Assembly: GCA_963575745.1 (NCBI GenBank) | Contig: CAUYUJ010017660.1 | Location: 717,501-781,500, forward strand | Direction: 5' to 3' | Source: Prorocentrum cordatum | Taxonomy: Eukaryota; Sar; Dinophyceae; Prorocentrales; Prorocentraceae | Length of the DNA stretch: 64,000 nt | In this document: positions 11,092 through 22,649 of the stretch, piece after piece | Position numbering within the stretch: the first letter of the stretch is position 1 | How the letters are laid out: each line of letters begins with the position of its first letter | The notes under the pieces: generated by a model | What the model was told of the DNA's origin: nothing | Seen by the model: only the letters and a program-made list of their open reading frames with translations | Databases searched by the model: none | Made by a program: the position numbers and the translations under genes

Positions 11092-11568
11092 CGACGATGA
11101 TGATGATGATGATGCTGATGATGCTTATGATGATGATGCTGATGATGATGATGCTGATGATGATGATGCTGCTGGTGATGATGATGATGATGATGATGCT
11201 GATGATGATGATGCTGCTGCTGATGGTGATAACGATGATGATGATGCTGATGAGGCTGATGATGGTGTTGCTGATGCTGCTGCTGCTGATGATGATGCTG
11301 ATGATGATGATTTTGATGATGATGATGCTGATGATGATGCTGATGATGATGACGATGATGATGAGGATGAGGATGAGGATGATGATGATGATGACGATGA
11401 TGTTGCTGCTGCTGCTGATGATGCTTATGATGATGCTGTGTATGATGCTGCTGCTGCTGATGATGAGGTTGATGATGATGATGATGGATGATAATGACGT
11501 TGATGATGATGATGCTGATGATGCTGATGATGATGATGATGATGATGGATGATAATGACGTTGATGAC

Positions 11569-11628
<60 letters not shown>

Positions 11629-11708
11629 CATGATCATGATGATCATGATGATCGTGGTGGTGGTGGTGATGATGATGACGATGATGACGATGATGATGAT
11701 GCTGCTGC

Positions 11709-11740
<32 letters not shown>

Positions 11741-11785
11741 TTGGTGGTGATGATGCTGATGAGGATGATGCGACACCGACCGTTA
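10466..11785. repeat. (GAT)n tract with GCT interruptions, two blocks
   Basis: The blocks 10,470-10,865 and 11,010-11,775 consist of GATGAT with regular GCTGAT and GATGAC variants. A 145-bp unique spacer (10,866-11,009) separates them. Poly-Asp, poly-Met, poly-His and poly-Ile frames are artefacts. Confidence 0.95.
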
Positions 11786-12597
11786 GGATAATGTGTAGAA
11801 GGAGGAGCAGGACGATGAGGGGAAGTCGGAATAGGAAAAGGAGGAGGAGGTGGAGGAGGAGGAGAAGGAGGAGGAGGAGGCGGTGGAGGACGGCCTCTTT
11901 TTCATCCGCCTCCTGCTCGTGCTCCTCCGTCCACATCCTCTTCTTCCTCGTCGTTGTCTTTCTCCCCTTGCTCAGAACGGTCCCAGGATCCATCACAGCG
12001 GCCCCCCGGAGGCGAAATTTATGGGACAAGTGCATGGTCCAATGCTCGATGTGTGAAGTTTTTTCCCCTCCTGCTGCTGCTGCTGCTGCTGCTCCTTCTC
12101 CTCCTCTTCCTCCTTCCCCCGATCAGGCCAGCATGGCGGGCAAGCGGTCCGTGTCCATTCTGGCCGTGGGGATAGGCGGCTCCCAGGGGGGCGGAGAGCA
12201 CGGAAGAGGATGGAGGGGGAGGAGGGAGGAGGATGAGGCATAGGACTCGATGTATTTTTTGTGCGACCCCCATGGGGGTTTTGCAGGTGTTCAGCAGTGC
12301 CGCGACGAAGCGGAGCTGGCGGGGAACGCTTATGGTTACCGAGGCTGTGGTGCCACCAGGCGCCTTAGTTGCAGCCATAAATTCAAGCAACGGAGGTTAT
12401 TGTTGTTGATTAGCACCTGAATGGGGTGCGATGCGATGCGGTGCGCCCCCCCCCCCCCCTCTTCGTTTCCCCCTGGAGGGGAGGGGGCTTCAGATAACCG
12501 TCGTAGCTTTCCTGAGGGACGACTGGGAGGCGGCGCCCCGTACATGAGGCCTAGAAAGCTGGTGTTGCCTACTGAAGTTCTAAGTTTGACGGATCCG
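11786..12597. other. No firm gene; short purine and CTG runs
   Basis: (AGG)n at 11,840-11,885 and (CTG)n/(CTC)n at 12,068-12,112. A pyrimidine tract ending CCCGATCAG at 12,127 precedes a short open stretch reading SMAGKRSVSILAVGIGG, a possible exon start but too short to call. The rest is unique. Confidence 0.4.
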
Positions 12598-12900
12598 CCC
12601 TTCGTGGCCCCGTTGCTGCTCTCAGTGGCCTCGTCCTTGCCCTCTGCGGCCCAATCTACGTCTGTTCGTGGCCCCCGCTCGTTCGCGCCCGTCGTGGCCC
12701 CATATGCATGCCTTTCGTGGCCCCGCTGTCGCCCTTTCTGGGCCTTCTAGTGGCCCCGTGTGCCGTGGCCCCGCCCTTGGTGGCTCGTTGCGCTCTTCCG
12801 TGGTGTGTACGTTGCCCCTCGTGGCCCCGCTGTCGCCCTTCGTGGTTGTTTGTGTTTTCGTGGCCCCATTGTGTTGTCGTGGCCCCGCTTCGCTCTAGCT
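12598..12900. repeat. Degenerate TTCGTGGCCCCGCTG repeat
   Basis: TCGTGGCCCC or GTGGCCCCG recurs about a dozen times at irregular 15-30 bp spacing, in wording such as TCGTGGCCCCGCTGTCGCCC. It precedes the first composite repeat. Confidence 0.7.
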
Positions 12901-13004
12901 TCGTCTCGTATCGTCGTCGTCGTGTCGTTGTCACAAAAACCGGACCTGGGAACCTTCTACCCCTGCCGCCCCGCCGCTTGCCGGGGCCCAGCCTGCGGGG
13001 AAGA

Positions 13005-13139
13005 AAAATATACATATATACATATATATATATACCCCAAAGAGGGTACGATCGAAGAAGAAGAGGGCGGGCATCGAGGGTTTGCGAAATACATGCTGAA
13101 TGACACTCGAGCATATGAAAGCGAACAGTCTTAAAATGA

Positions 13140-13175
<36 letters not shown>

Positions 13176-13202
13176 TTGCTGCTGTTCTTGTTGTTGTTAT
13201 GG

Positions 13203-13257
<55 letters not shown>

Positions 13258-14220
13258 AAGTGTTGCTGTTGTTGTTGTGGTGGTGGTGGTGGTGGTGGTG
13301 GTTGTTGTTGTTGTTGTTGTTGAACATTATTTATTCTAAAGAATAATTATTGTTGGGCCCCCTGGTGCACGGCCCCCCTGCGCCGCCTAGGCCGCAGCTA
13401 CATTTTCATCATTTTCGTGAGGAAGCCTCAGGTAATACGATGTCATCAAGATCCGGTTGTGTTGTTGTAATCCGTTTTCCCTTGCAAAAAACACTATAAA
13501 ATGACATTTCTTGTTCTAATATATCAAATTTCAAGAATCCCTTGCAAAAAATAAGGTAAAGTGGACATTCGCGCGCGCAAGACGAAATCCTTCCAAAAGC
13601 TTAGTGTTCGGAGCGATTTTAACATAAAAACATAAAAAAAACCAATGGTTTTTCAACAAAAAAATGTCAAAATCTCATCCCGCGCGCTCTTGCGGATTCG
13701 TAGGAAACCCAACACTTTTTAAAACATTTCTGTCAAACGGGCTTTTGCGAGCAACTTTTTCGAACTTCTGCGACAACGGTTGCGCACCTGCCAGGGCCAT
13801 CATCCCTGTCAAATAATACCATGCGGGACACATTCTTTTTTTCTTCGCGCGCGCACGCCGAAATCTCCAAAAACCATTGGGCTTCTTAAGAATTTAGCAC
13901 CGCGCATCATAAAATCACACGAATCGCACCGTAGGTCCTCGAAAAACACCTGCACGACTTTTCAAAATTTCTACCCGCGCGCGCTGTCCTAACAACTTCT
14001 GTGGGTGTGTACTCCACGCCAGTGTAGTAGCCACGGTCGTCCGCCGGCCACGAAGTGAAGTGTCCGAACGTCATAGGGCGGGAAGCTGGGTGTGGGTGGT
14101 GGCGAAGAGTCGTGTGGATATTTTGTAGAGCTTGCACTGCCCCCCACAAAGTGGGGGTATTGGCTGGCGTCGCATGAAAACCCTGGCACTGGTGAGAACA
14201 CTGAGCGTTCGGGTAAAGTG

Positions 14221-14251
<31 letters not shown>

Positions 14252-14283
14252 AACTCTCATTCTTGAAGAATAATTATTGTTGA
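13005..14283. repeat. Composite repeat copy A with (TTG)n
   Basis: Lead-in CCCCAAAGAGGGTACGATCG and AGGGCGGGCATCGAGGG (13,034-13,082), (TTG)n (13,140-13,324), then a body from AACATTATTTATTCTAAAG to CCTGGCACTGGTGAGAAC, a second (TTG)n (14,222-14,250) and AAGAATAATTATTGTTG. The body is A/T-richer than its surroundings. Copies B, C and D follow at 15.5, 17.35 and 18.1 kb. Minus-strand frames across the body drift between copies and are not called genes. Confidence 0.9.
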
Positions 14284-14389
14284 TCCCCCCCACCGGTGCA
14301 CATTGATTTTTTCGATTGAAGTGCCACCCCCGGGGCTCGCACCTTGTTTTTTCTTAAGGAAAGTCTTCCTGCTCAAACTGTGCCCCTGC

Positions 14390-15200
14390 CCCCGGGCTAC
14401 AACAACAACGGCTCCCGCCTGAGACTTCCTCGATTTTTACTCAGGACCCCCGCTCCCGCCTGAGACTTCCGCGCAATTTACTCAGGAAAGGCGCTCCCGT
14501 CTGAGACTTCCTCGCAATGTAATCAAGACCCCGCTCCCGCCTGAGACTTCCGTGCAATTTACGTGGGAACGGCGCTCCCGCCTGAGACTTCTTCGAATTT
14601 TACTCAGGACCCCCGCTCCTGCCTGACATTTCCGCGCAATTGACTCAGGAACGGCGCTCCCGCCTGAGACTTCCTCGCAAATTAGTGAGGACCCCCGCTC
14701 CCGCCTGAGACTTCCGTCGCTCAGGATGACCACCCCCGGCTCGCTCCCGCTTGACGGCTCCCGCTTGAGACTTCCTCGATTTTTACTCAGGACCCCCGCT
14801 CCCGCTTGAGACTTCCGCGCAATTTACTCAGGAAAGGCGCTCCCGCTGAGACTTCCTCGCAATGTAATCAAGACCCCCGCTCCCGCCTGAGACTTCCTTT
14901 ACATGGGAACGGCGCTCCCGCGTGAGACTTCTTCGAATTTTACTCAGGACCCCCGCTCCTGCCTGACATTTCCGCGCAATTGACTCAGGAACGGCGCTCC
15001 CGCCCAGACTTCCTCGCAATTTAGTGCGGACCCCCGCTCCCGCCTGAGACTTCCGTGCAATTTGCTCAGGAACGGCGCTCCCGCTTGAGATTTCCTCGCA
15101 ACTTAGTCAGGCCCCCGCTTCCGCCCGAGATTTCCTCACAATGTACTCAGGACTGCGCTCTCGCGTGCGACGTCCTCACAAATTATTCTGGAATTGCGTT
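14390..15200. repeat. Degenerate GCTCCCGCCTGAGACTTCC array
   Basis: Alternating half-units ACGGCGCTCCCGCCTGAGAC and GACCCCCGCTCCCGCCTGAG, separated by TTCCTCGCAATTTACTCAGG, give a ~57-60 bp unit with a dimeric tendency. The block after 14,758 repeats the order of the block before it, suggesting a larger duplication inside the array. Confidence 0.85.
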
Positions 15201-15440
15201 TCGGCGCTCAGGAACCACGCGCGCGCCAAGGACGCCTTCACAACGTGGTATCTTCCCTCTTCCTTCGTCCTTCCCCCTCCCCTTCCTCCCACTCTCCCTC
15301 GTTCTTCCCCTCCTCCTCTTGCAGGGCCCGCGCCAATTCCAATGGCGGGCAGAGAGATGTACGCCCCCGAAGGATTGTCCGCCCGTTCCGGTTTGCCCGT
15401 ACGTCTAAGCCCGCAGGCCCCAGCAAAGAGAAATAATCCC
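15201..15440. other. Unique spacer, no gene recognised
   Basis: Pyrimidine-rich near 15,250-15,325, then unique sequence leading into the second CCCCGAAAGGGG lead-in. Confidence 0.4.
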
Positions 15441-16602
15441 CCCGAAAGGGGTGTGATCGAAGACGAAGAGGGCGGGCATCGAGGGTGTAGGGTATACGTG
15501 TTGAATGACTCGCGGGCAAGTAAGAGCGTACAGCCTTAAAATGGCTGTTGAACATTATTAATTCTAAAGAATAATTATTGTTGGGACCCCTGGTGCACGG
15601 CCCCCCTGCGCCGCCTAGGCCGCAGCTACATTTTCATCATTTTCGTGAGGAAGCCTCAGGTAATTCGATGTGATCAAGATCCGGTTGTTTTGTTCCCCCC
15701 CGCTTTCCCTTGCAAAAAACACTATAAAATGACATTTCTTGTTCTAATATAATCAAATTTCAAGAATCCCTTGCAAAAAATAAGGTAAAGTGGACATTCG
15801 CGCGCGCAAGACGAAATCCTTCCAAAACCTTAGTGTTCGGAGCGATTTTAACATAAAAACATCAAAAAACCAATGGTTTTTCAACAAAAAAATGTCAAAA
15901 TCTCATCCCGCGCGCTCTTGCGGATTCGTAGGAAACCCAACACTTTTTAAACATTTCTGTCAAACGGGCTTTTGCGAGCAACTTTTTCGAACTTCTGCGA
16001 CAACGGTTGCGCACCTGCCAGGGCCATCATCCCTGTCAAATAATACCATGCGGGACACATTCGTTTTTTCTTCGCGCGCGCACGCCGAAATCTCCAAAAA
16101 CCATTGGGCTTCTTAAGAATTTTAGCACCGCGCATCATAAAATCACACGAATCGCACCGTAGGTCCTCGAAAAACACCTGCACGACTTTTCAAAATTTCC
16201 ACCCGCGCGCGCTGTCCGAATCCTAAAAAAACCAATGGTTTTCCAACATTTATGTTACATGTGTATCATGTACCATATGCATCATATGCAACAGATGTTC
16301 TGTGGAAGGCTTAACAACTTCTGTGGGTTAACAAGGCTTAACAAATTCTGTGGGTGTACGAACGTAGGCTTAACAACTTCTGTGGGTGTGTACTCCACGC
16401 CAGTGTAGTAGCCACGGTCGTCCGCAGGCCACGAAGTGAAGTGTCCGAACGTCATAGGGCGGGAAGCTGGGTGTGGGTGGTGGCGAAGAGTCGTGTGGAT
16501 ATTTGGTAGAGCTTGCACTGCCCCCCCACAAAGTGGGGGTATTGGCTGGCGTCGCATGAAAACCCTGGCACTGGTGAGAACACTGAGCGTTCGGGTAAAG
16601 TG

Positions 16603-16650
<48 letters not shown>

Positions 16651-16682
16651 GAATACTCATTTCAAAAACAAAAGGCTGTTGA
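15441..16682. repeat. Composite repeat copy B
   Basis: The lead-in with AGAGGGCGGGCATCGAGGG is at 15,466-15,485. The body starts at 15,548 with GAACATTATTAATTCTAAAG directly after GGCTGTT, so the first (TTG)n is missing. Colinear with copy A, but with an extra insertion at 16,210-16,380 that triplicates AACAACTTCTGTGGGT-like wording. Ends in (TTG)n at 16,604-16,650. Confidence 0.9.
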
Positions 16683-16689
16683 TCTCCGG

Positions 16690-17309
16690 AAACGGTTCCG
16701 CGCGCTCTCGCTTCGACGCCGGCTACATTCAAAACGAGGCTCCCGCTTGAGCGTTGGCTTGAGCCTAGATGTGGGCCCTTGGAGGCCCAGCTGCGACAAC
16801 AACGGCTCCCGTTCGATATGTCCTCACCATTTACCCCGAGACACCCTGGCCAGAGAGGCCGCCGAACTCAGGAACGGCGCTCTCGCTCGAGCCTTTCCTC
16901 GCAATTCAATTAAATTGGCGGAGGCCCCGCCACGACGACAAGGGCTCCTGCTCGATATTTCCTCACGATTTACTCCGAGATTTCCTGGCCAAGAAGGCCC
17001 CCGAACTCAGGAACGGCGCTCTTGCTCGAGCCTTTCCCGTAGGCGATCTGGTGGAGGCCCGGACATGGCGACAAGGGTTCTCGTTCGATAATTCTCCATA
17101 GGTGTTCCGAAAGCACCTGGCCAAACAGGCCCCCGAACTCAGAAACGGCGCTCTCGTTCGAGACTTCTTCGCACTTCAGTCAGTGGCCGACAAGGAAGAG
17201 CTTCCCCCCGAAAGGGGGTGCAATCGAAACCGACTTGGGCGCGTATCGAGGGTTGGGGTATACGGAATGCAAGACGCGCGTGCCAGTAAGAGCGAACAGC
17301 TTTCAACTG

Positions 17310-17310
<1 letters not shown>
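16690..17310. repeat. Array related to 14.4-15.2 kb plus lead-in
   Basis: CTCAGGAACGGCGCTCTCG recurs at about 16,873, 17,007 and 17,137 with CGAGCCTTTCCTCGCAATTC, a diverged form of the earlier array. The third lead-in, CCCCCCGAAAGGGGGTGCAA, is at 17,203-17,222. Confidence 0.8.
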
Positions 17311-17351
<41 letters not shown>

Positions 17352-18105
17352 GAACATTATTACTTCTAAAGAATAATTATTGTTGGGGCCCCTGGTGCAC
17401 GGCCCCCTCGCCGCGCCTAGGCCGCAGCCATGTTTTCATCATTTTCGAGCGAAAACCTTTGACAAAACGATGTGATCCAGATCCGGTTGTTTCGTTACGG
17501 CCCGCTTTCCCTTGCAAAAAATAAGCTAAAGTGGACATTTCTTGTTCTAACATAACCAAAGTTCAAGAATCCCTTGCAAAAAATAAGGTAAAGTGGACAT
17601 TCGCGCGCGCAAGACGAAATCCTTCCAAAACCTTAGTTTTCGTAGCGATTTTAACATAAAAACATCAACAAACCATTTTTTTTTTTAATTGTCAAAATTT
17701 CATCCCGCGCGCTCTTGCGGATTCGTAGGAAACCCAACACTACATTTCTGTCAAACGGGCTTTTGCGAGCAACTTTTTCGAACTTCTGCAACAACGGTTG
17801 CGCATCTGCCAGGGCCATCATCCCTGTCAAATAATACCATGCGGGACACATTCGTTTTTTCTTCGCGCGCGCACGCCGTCGTCGTCGGCCGCGGGGCCCT
17901 GAATAGTAGCCACGGTCGTCCGCATGCCACGAAGTGAAGTGTCCGAACGTCATAGGGCGGGAAGCTGGGTGTGGGTGGTGGCGAAGAGTCGTTTGGAAAT
18001 TTGGTAGAGCTTGAACCGGCCCCCCCACAAAGTGGGGGTATTGCCCGCCTCCTATGAAAACCCTGGCACTGGTGAGAACGGTGTGTCCCCACGTGCTAGT
18101 AATTG
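17311..18105. repeat. Composite repeat copy C
   Basis: (TTG)n 17,312-17,352, then the body. About 120 bp present in A and B is replaced here by GTCGTCGTCGGCCGCGGGG. It ends GTGCTAGTAATTGTTG and passes directly into copy D. Confidence 0.9.
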
Positions 18106-18985
<880 letters not shown>

Positions 18986-19790
18986 AAGCAATGGCCCAGC
19001 AACACGTTGTGAGCCTCAAGTCTCTCCTGTTGGAAAAGCCGGTGCGAACCGCGGGAGGGACACTCGAACGGAAAAGCACCGTGGGCTCCGCCAGGGTGGG
19101 ATCAACAGTTCTTGTTCTATAGAAGTGAGCATCGAGCTGCTCACGCCTGAGACTTCCCTTGCGCATGCAGTCGGGGCCCTGAAGAAGGAACCCTTTTTGT
19201 TGGGGAGGGGCTCCGTGTTCCTCAGTTGCTTTACAGTGCTCCTTGGGTTCTCCTGAGGTTTTCCATGGCAAATCGGAGTTTACTATATGGGAAAGAGGGG
19301 CCTCGTTCCTCATTTGTCGTCCCTTAGGTCAACGCCCCGACTATAATTCGGGGGCCGCGCTTTCGCTGGAGACCTCCTCGCACTTGGCTCAGGCAGCGCG
19401 GCCTCCACCGCCGCTCCGAGGACTCCGCGCGGACCTCCGCAAGCTCGGGCCTGTGCCGTTTCGCTCCCCCTCCAGACGGGCCCCCGCGCGCACGAGCCTG
19501 CGCAGGGCAGGGCGCAGGCGAAGGAGGAGGCGGTGAAGGTGGAGGAGGAGGAGGCGGAGGAGGTGGGGGAGGAGGAGGAGGAGGAGGAGGAAGAAGAAGA
19601 GCAGGAGGAGGAGGAGGAGGAGGAGGAGGAGGAGGAGGAGGAGGAGGAGGAGGAGGAGGAGGAGGAGGTGGGTAAGGCAGCGGAGGAGGTGCAGTGGCGG
19701 CCCCGCGGCCCCCGGCGCCCCCCGGCGGCGGCTGCGCGCACTCCCTGAGCTGCGCGGGGGCCCGGGCGCACTCGCGCGCACGCTCGTCTT
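18986..19790. other. No gene recognised; (AGG)n at 19,528-19,672
   Basis: Unique sequence with one more diverged unit of the CGCTTTCGCTGGAGACCTCC type near 19,358-19,390, then a purine (AGG)n tract. Poly-Glu and poly-Ser frames over the tract are artefacts. Confidence 0.6.
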
Positions 19791-19974
19791 AAGTCGGGCC
19801 TGTCCCCCATGCAGGGGGATTTTCTACGAAAAATAAGAATACCCCCAAAATGGGGAAAAGAATTAAAAAACGCCTGGGGACTATTTTTCTAATATTTTTT
19901 GGCCTGTTTGGGGTATTTTTTGTTTTTCGTCGAAAATCCCCCTGTAGGGGGACACGCCCGACATAACGCTCGTC
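19791..19974. mobile_element. MITE family A, copy 4 (perfect 8-bp TSD)
   Basis: Element 19,799-19,966 (168 bp) from TTAAGTCGGGCCTGTCCC to GGACACGCCCGACATAA, flanked by identical CGCTCGTC (19,791-19,798 and 19,967-19,974). This copy shows the long form of the right terminus, TTTTTCGTCGAAAATCCCCC. Each end also folds on itself through CCCCCTGTAGGGGG-type sequence. Confidence 0.95.
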
Positions 19975-20017
19975 AGAGGCAGCGAGAGAGGCGGCGGTCG
20001 TGGAGGGGGGGGGGCAC

Positions 20018-20221
20018 GCCCAGGGTTATGTCGGGCGTGTCCCCCTACAGGGGGATTGTCGACGAAAAGTTAAAAACACCACAGAAATGCCCCCAAAAGG
20101 CCAAAAGTACAAACAAAATAGTCCCCGGACTGTTTTTCGATTTTTTCATTATTTTTGGGGTATCTTTTATTTTTCGTCGAAAATCCCCCTGTAGGGGGAC
20201 AGGCCCGACTTAAGCCCAGGG
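20018..20221. mobile_element. MITE family A, copy 5 (perfect 8-bp TSD)
   Basis: Element 20,026-20,213 (188 bp) from TTATGTCGGGCGTGTCCC to GGACAGGCCCGACTTAA, flanked by identical GCCCAGGG (20,018-20,025 and 20,214-20,221). Inverted ends pair over about 45 bases, reaching GGGGGATTGTCGACGAAAAG. The central AGTCCCCGGACT is palindromic. Only 51 bp separate it from the TSD edge of copy 4. Confidence 0.95.
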
Positions 20222-20339
20222 AGGCGCGGATTCGCAACCGGGGGCCCATCGCCGATCATCGGCGAGGAGCCGCCGAGGCACGGTCGGTGTGTCCCTCCCC
20301 GAGCCATTTCCCCCGTGTCGTTGGCCCTCAGCTCTAGGA

Positions 20340-20559
20340 CTCCTGGATGGGGTCCGAGTAGATGGTGTCGGAGGATCGCGCCGCATCGCCGATGCATCGG
20401 CGATGCGGCTCGATGCTCAGCCCGTGTATGTCCACGCCGACGTCGCCGATGCGTCGCTGGCGTCGGCGATGCATTGCCGGTGCATCGCCGATACATCGCC
20501 GATGTATCATCGATGCGACGCCATCTTTCGACCCCATCTACTCCGACCCCATCTAGGAG
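20340..20559. mobile_element. Palindromic element with CATCGGCGATG cluster
   Basis: The left arm (20,340-20,371) CTCCTGGATGGGG..GTGTCGG pairs with the right arm (20,529-20,559) CGACCCCATCTAC..CTAGGAG over about 30 bases. Inside, CATCGCCGATG, CATCGGCGATG and variants occur about ten times on both strands. Open frames reading HRRCIGDA-type repeats follow from this motif. No TSD found. Confidence 0.65.
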
Positions 20560-21215
20560 GCCTCTATCAGCTCAGGAGGAGGAGGGGTAAGGCTCAGGAG
20601 AATGGCAGCGCGACGACATGTTGGAGTGCAGCGATGAGGGCACATAGCTGCAGTACCCCTGGACTCCCCAAATTGCGCTGAAAAATTGTGTTCACGCGCA
20701 CGTGAAGGTACGCACGCGCTCGGGAGGCGTGGCGCTTCACGTCCGCGCGCGTGCCATGGCCCGTGCGCTGTGTGGCAAGAGCTCGTGACGCTCCGCCCGC
20801 CCCCGAGGCAACCTGCTGCTTGGAGCCTTGCAGATGTTCACGATCTTTCTGCTCGTCCACGATATCGACCCGAACGCTGGCCTGCCCCAGGGATGGGGAG
20901 GGGAGCAAAAGATGTTTGCGGCTCGATCGGTTCGGATGCGTCGCAGTCGGTTGCATTCGGTCGATTCGGTTCGGTCGGTTAGTGTGTGGTTGCCGCGTCG
21001 CGCTTTTTCCTTTTAGGCTGCTCGCGGCCTGTCGAGGTCGGTCGGTTTCGGCTTTTCTGTCGCTTCGGTAGTTTTTCGGTTTTGCTTTCGCCGTGGACGA
21101 CCTTGGGAGCAGGGGGTCAGGTGCAGCAGGAGGTGTAATAGGGGGAATATGACGACATGTGCACGCTGCGGGCCGCAGACAATGCCGCAAGGCAAACGCA
21201 CTGAGCGACTCGAAC
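20560..21215. other. No gene recognised
   Basis: Unique sequence; CGGTTCGG/CGATTCGG wording is repeated at 20,925-20,985. Nothing resembling a known domain. Confidence 0.4.
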
Positions 21216-21336
21216 GTCGTTGACAGTTACATTTTTCCCAACCATCCTGTGGTGTGGGGCCCTCGTTTTGAAGAGCAACGCCCCGCGTCTCCTCCTCTCC
21301 TCTTCTCCTCCCCCTCTTCCCTCCTCCCATCCTTGC
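21216..21336. repeat. Left half of the LINE target module
   Basis: CCCAACCATCCTGTGGTGTG, CTCGTTTTGAAGAGC, GCCCCGCGTC and a CTCCTC-rich stretch match the reverse complement of about 59,290-59,417. The right half of the same module resumes at 27,702 after the LINE, so the insertion split it. Confidence 0.8.
21322..21336. repeat. 5' target-site duplication of the LINE
   Basis: TCCTCCCATCCTTGC, identical to 27,702-27,716. The base after it is the first base of the spliced leader. Confidence 0.92.
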
Positions 21337-21358
21337 TCCGTAGCCATTTTGGCTCAAG
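21337..21358 (+). other. Dinoflagellate spliced-leader sequence at the LINE 5' end
   Basis: T followed by CCGTAGCCATTTTGGCTC and AAG equals the 22-nt dinoflagellate spliced leader, whose first base is variable. It is followed by AC, not by a GT donor, so this is a leader already joined to a transcript and copied back into DNA, not an SL RNA gene. It indicates that the LINE mRNA was trans-spliced before retrotransposition. Confidence 0.95.
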
Positions 21359-21429
21359 ACTTTTGCGCATTCACGGATACCGCTAGTCCGCGGCAGTGCT
21401 AGGACTGTTCAGTCCGACAATTCTTTTCC

Positions 21430-21453
21430 CTGGCGGTAACGCTCTACCGCCAG
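21430..21453. other. Perfect hairpin in the LINE 5' leader
   Basis: CTGGCGGT (21,430-21,437) and ACCGCCAG (21,446-21,453) form an 8-bp stem with an 8-nt loop, about 80 bp downstream of the spliced leader and 32 bp before the ORF1 start. Possible role in RNA packaging or translation; that is inference. Confidence 0.5.
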
Positions 21454-21485
21454 GTTCACCCCACATTCGTGGTTCTCGCTGTCAT

Positions 21486-22565
21486 ATGGCCCCAGGCGAT
21501 GGAGGGGCTAAGTGTTCGGCGTGTGGCGCGATCAAGTGCAACAAGCCGTGGTATAAATGGTGTGCGCACTGTTGGTCTCCCATTCGGCATGTGGTTCCAG
21601 TTGACCCTAATGTTGCTCATCAGCCTTCTGGTCAGTGGCAGTTCGGTCCGCCCAAGGCCGACGGAGGGGACAAGAAGGGGTTCAAGGGCAAAAAGGGTGG
21701 AGGTAAGGGTGGGAGTGACGGAGGCAAAGGAGGAGCTCTCGCACCACCCCGCACTCCCGCAGCCATGCTTGCCCAGATGGCTCTTCTCATGGAACAGTTC
21801 AAGGAAGAGTTCCCAGAACGCGATGCCCTTGCTGCAAGCATTCAGAAGTCGGCTACGTGTGTCAAGTCTTCAGCCGAGTCGGTCAAGGACTCGCTTCCTC
21901 TTCTGCAGCAGCATCGCGACGTGCAGGACTCACTTACCAAAAACGAGAAGTTCGTGGCGTCTTTGGATGAGCAGATATCTGAGTGCCAGGACAAGCTTGC
22001 CAGGCTCCAGGAGCAGAAGGCAGAGGCGGAGGCGCAGCAGGTTCAGATCCGTGCTCGGTACAAGGATCTGGCAGCCAAGGTCCGTCTTCTCGCCGCTGAT
22101 GCTCCTGCCAAGGACCTGTCCGAGCAGATGGCCTCCTTCAACGACGTGCTCGAGGGAGGCGACCTGGGGTCCATTCGTGAGGCCTGGGCCAAACTCAAGC
22201 CAGCCTGTGAGACCTTTGCCGCGCCTGTGCCCGCTGAGCCTGCTGCGGCTAATTTTGGCGGGGGTGGGGAGGGCGGGGAGTCGGGGTCTGCAGACGTTGA
22301 CATGCCTCAGGTCTCACCTGAGGACGAGTCGGCCTTCCAGTCTTTCATTCGCGGAGAGGAGATCTCCGAGGAAGCCAGGAAGAGGGTCGCGGACTACCTC
22401 CAATCCGCGACCAAGCGTATCAAGTCGGGGGCGGCGGGGGCAGCGGCAGCCGCTCCAGGAGCTGGGGCGCCGCCTGCAGCGAGTGGCGGAGCTCGTGCTC
22501 CTGGCGCTCCTCTGGCTCCAGCTCCTGCCGGCGGCGCCGCTGCCCGCCGGGAGCCTCCTTCCTGA
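21486..22565 (+). CDS. LINE ORF1 protein (zinc-binding, coiled coil), 359 aa
   Basis: Probably the RNA-binding protein that packages the LINE transcript; ORF1 proteins commonly chaperone retrotransposon RNA. The ATG at 21,486 is preferred over in-frame upstream starts because the Cys cluster follows at once: CxxC at residues 10/13, C18, and CxxC at 26/29 (KCSACGAIKCNKPWYKWCAH). Residues about 60-85 are Gly/Lys-rich, and 143-200 form a Lys/Glu/Gln-rich coiled coil (SLDEQISECQDKLARLQEQK). The acidic stretch near 265-290 is followed by a helical segment (FIRGEEISEEARKRVADYL), and the tail is Ala/Pro/Gly-rich. The frame is intact, unlike ORF2. The SL-derived leader lies 128 bp upstream. I name no specific ORF1 family. 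Confidence 0.8.
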   Translation: MAPGDGGAKCSACGAIKCNKPWYKWCAHCWSPIRHVVPVDPNVAHQPSGQWQFGPPKADGGDKKGFKGKKGGGKGGSDGGKGGALAPPRTPAAMLAQMALLMEQFKEEFPERDALAASIQKSATCVKSSAESVKDSLPLLQQHRDVQDSLTKNEKFVASLDEQISECQDKLARLQEQKAEAEAQQVQIRARYKDLAAKVRLLAADAPAKDLSEQMASFNDVLEGGDLGSIREAWAKLKPACETFAAPVPAEPAAANFGGGGEGGESGSADVDMPQVSPEDESAFQSFIRGEEISEEARKRVADYLQSATKRIKSGAAGAAAAAPGAGAPPAASGGARAPGAPLAPAPAGGAAARREPPS

Positions 22566-22649
22566 CCAGCAGCAGGGTGCGGCGCCCTCGCTGCATCGCT
22601 CGACGGGGGAGTCCCCCCTTTTAAGCCAGGATGTGTTCTTCAGTTCTGA

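Noticed and set aside
10466-11785. Long poly-Asp/Met/His proteins
   Set aside because: Products of the (GAT)n tract, open in several frames on both strands.
13907-14293. Minus-strand Gln-rich protein in the composite repeat (also at 16.4-16.7 kb)
   Set aside because: The frame is not kept in copies C and D, and the Gln run is the complement of (TTG)n.
21337-21358. An SL RNA gene
   Set aside because: The leader is followed by AC and LINE sequence, not by a GT donor and an SL RNA intron, and it begins exactly after the target duplication.
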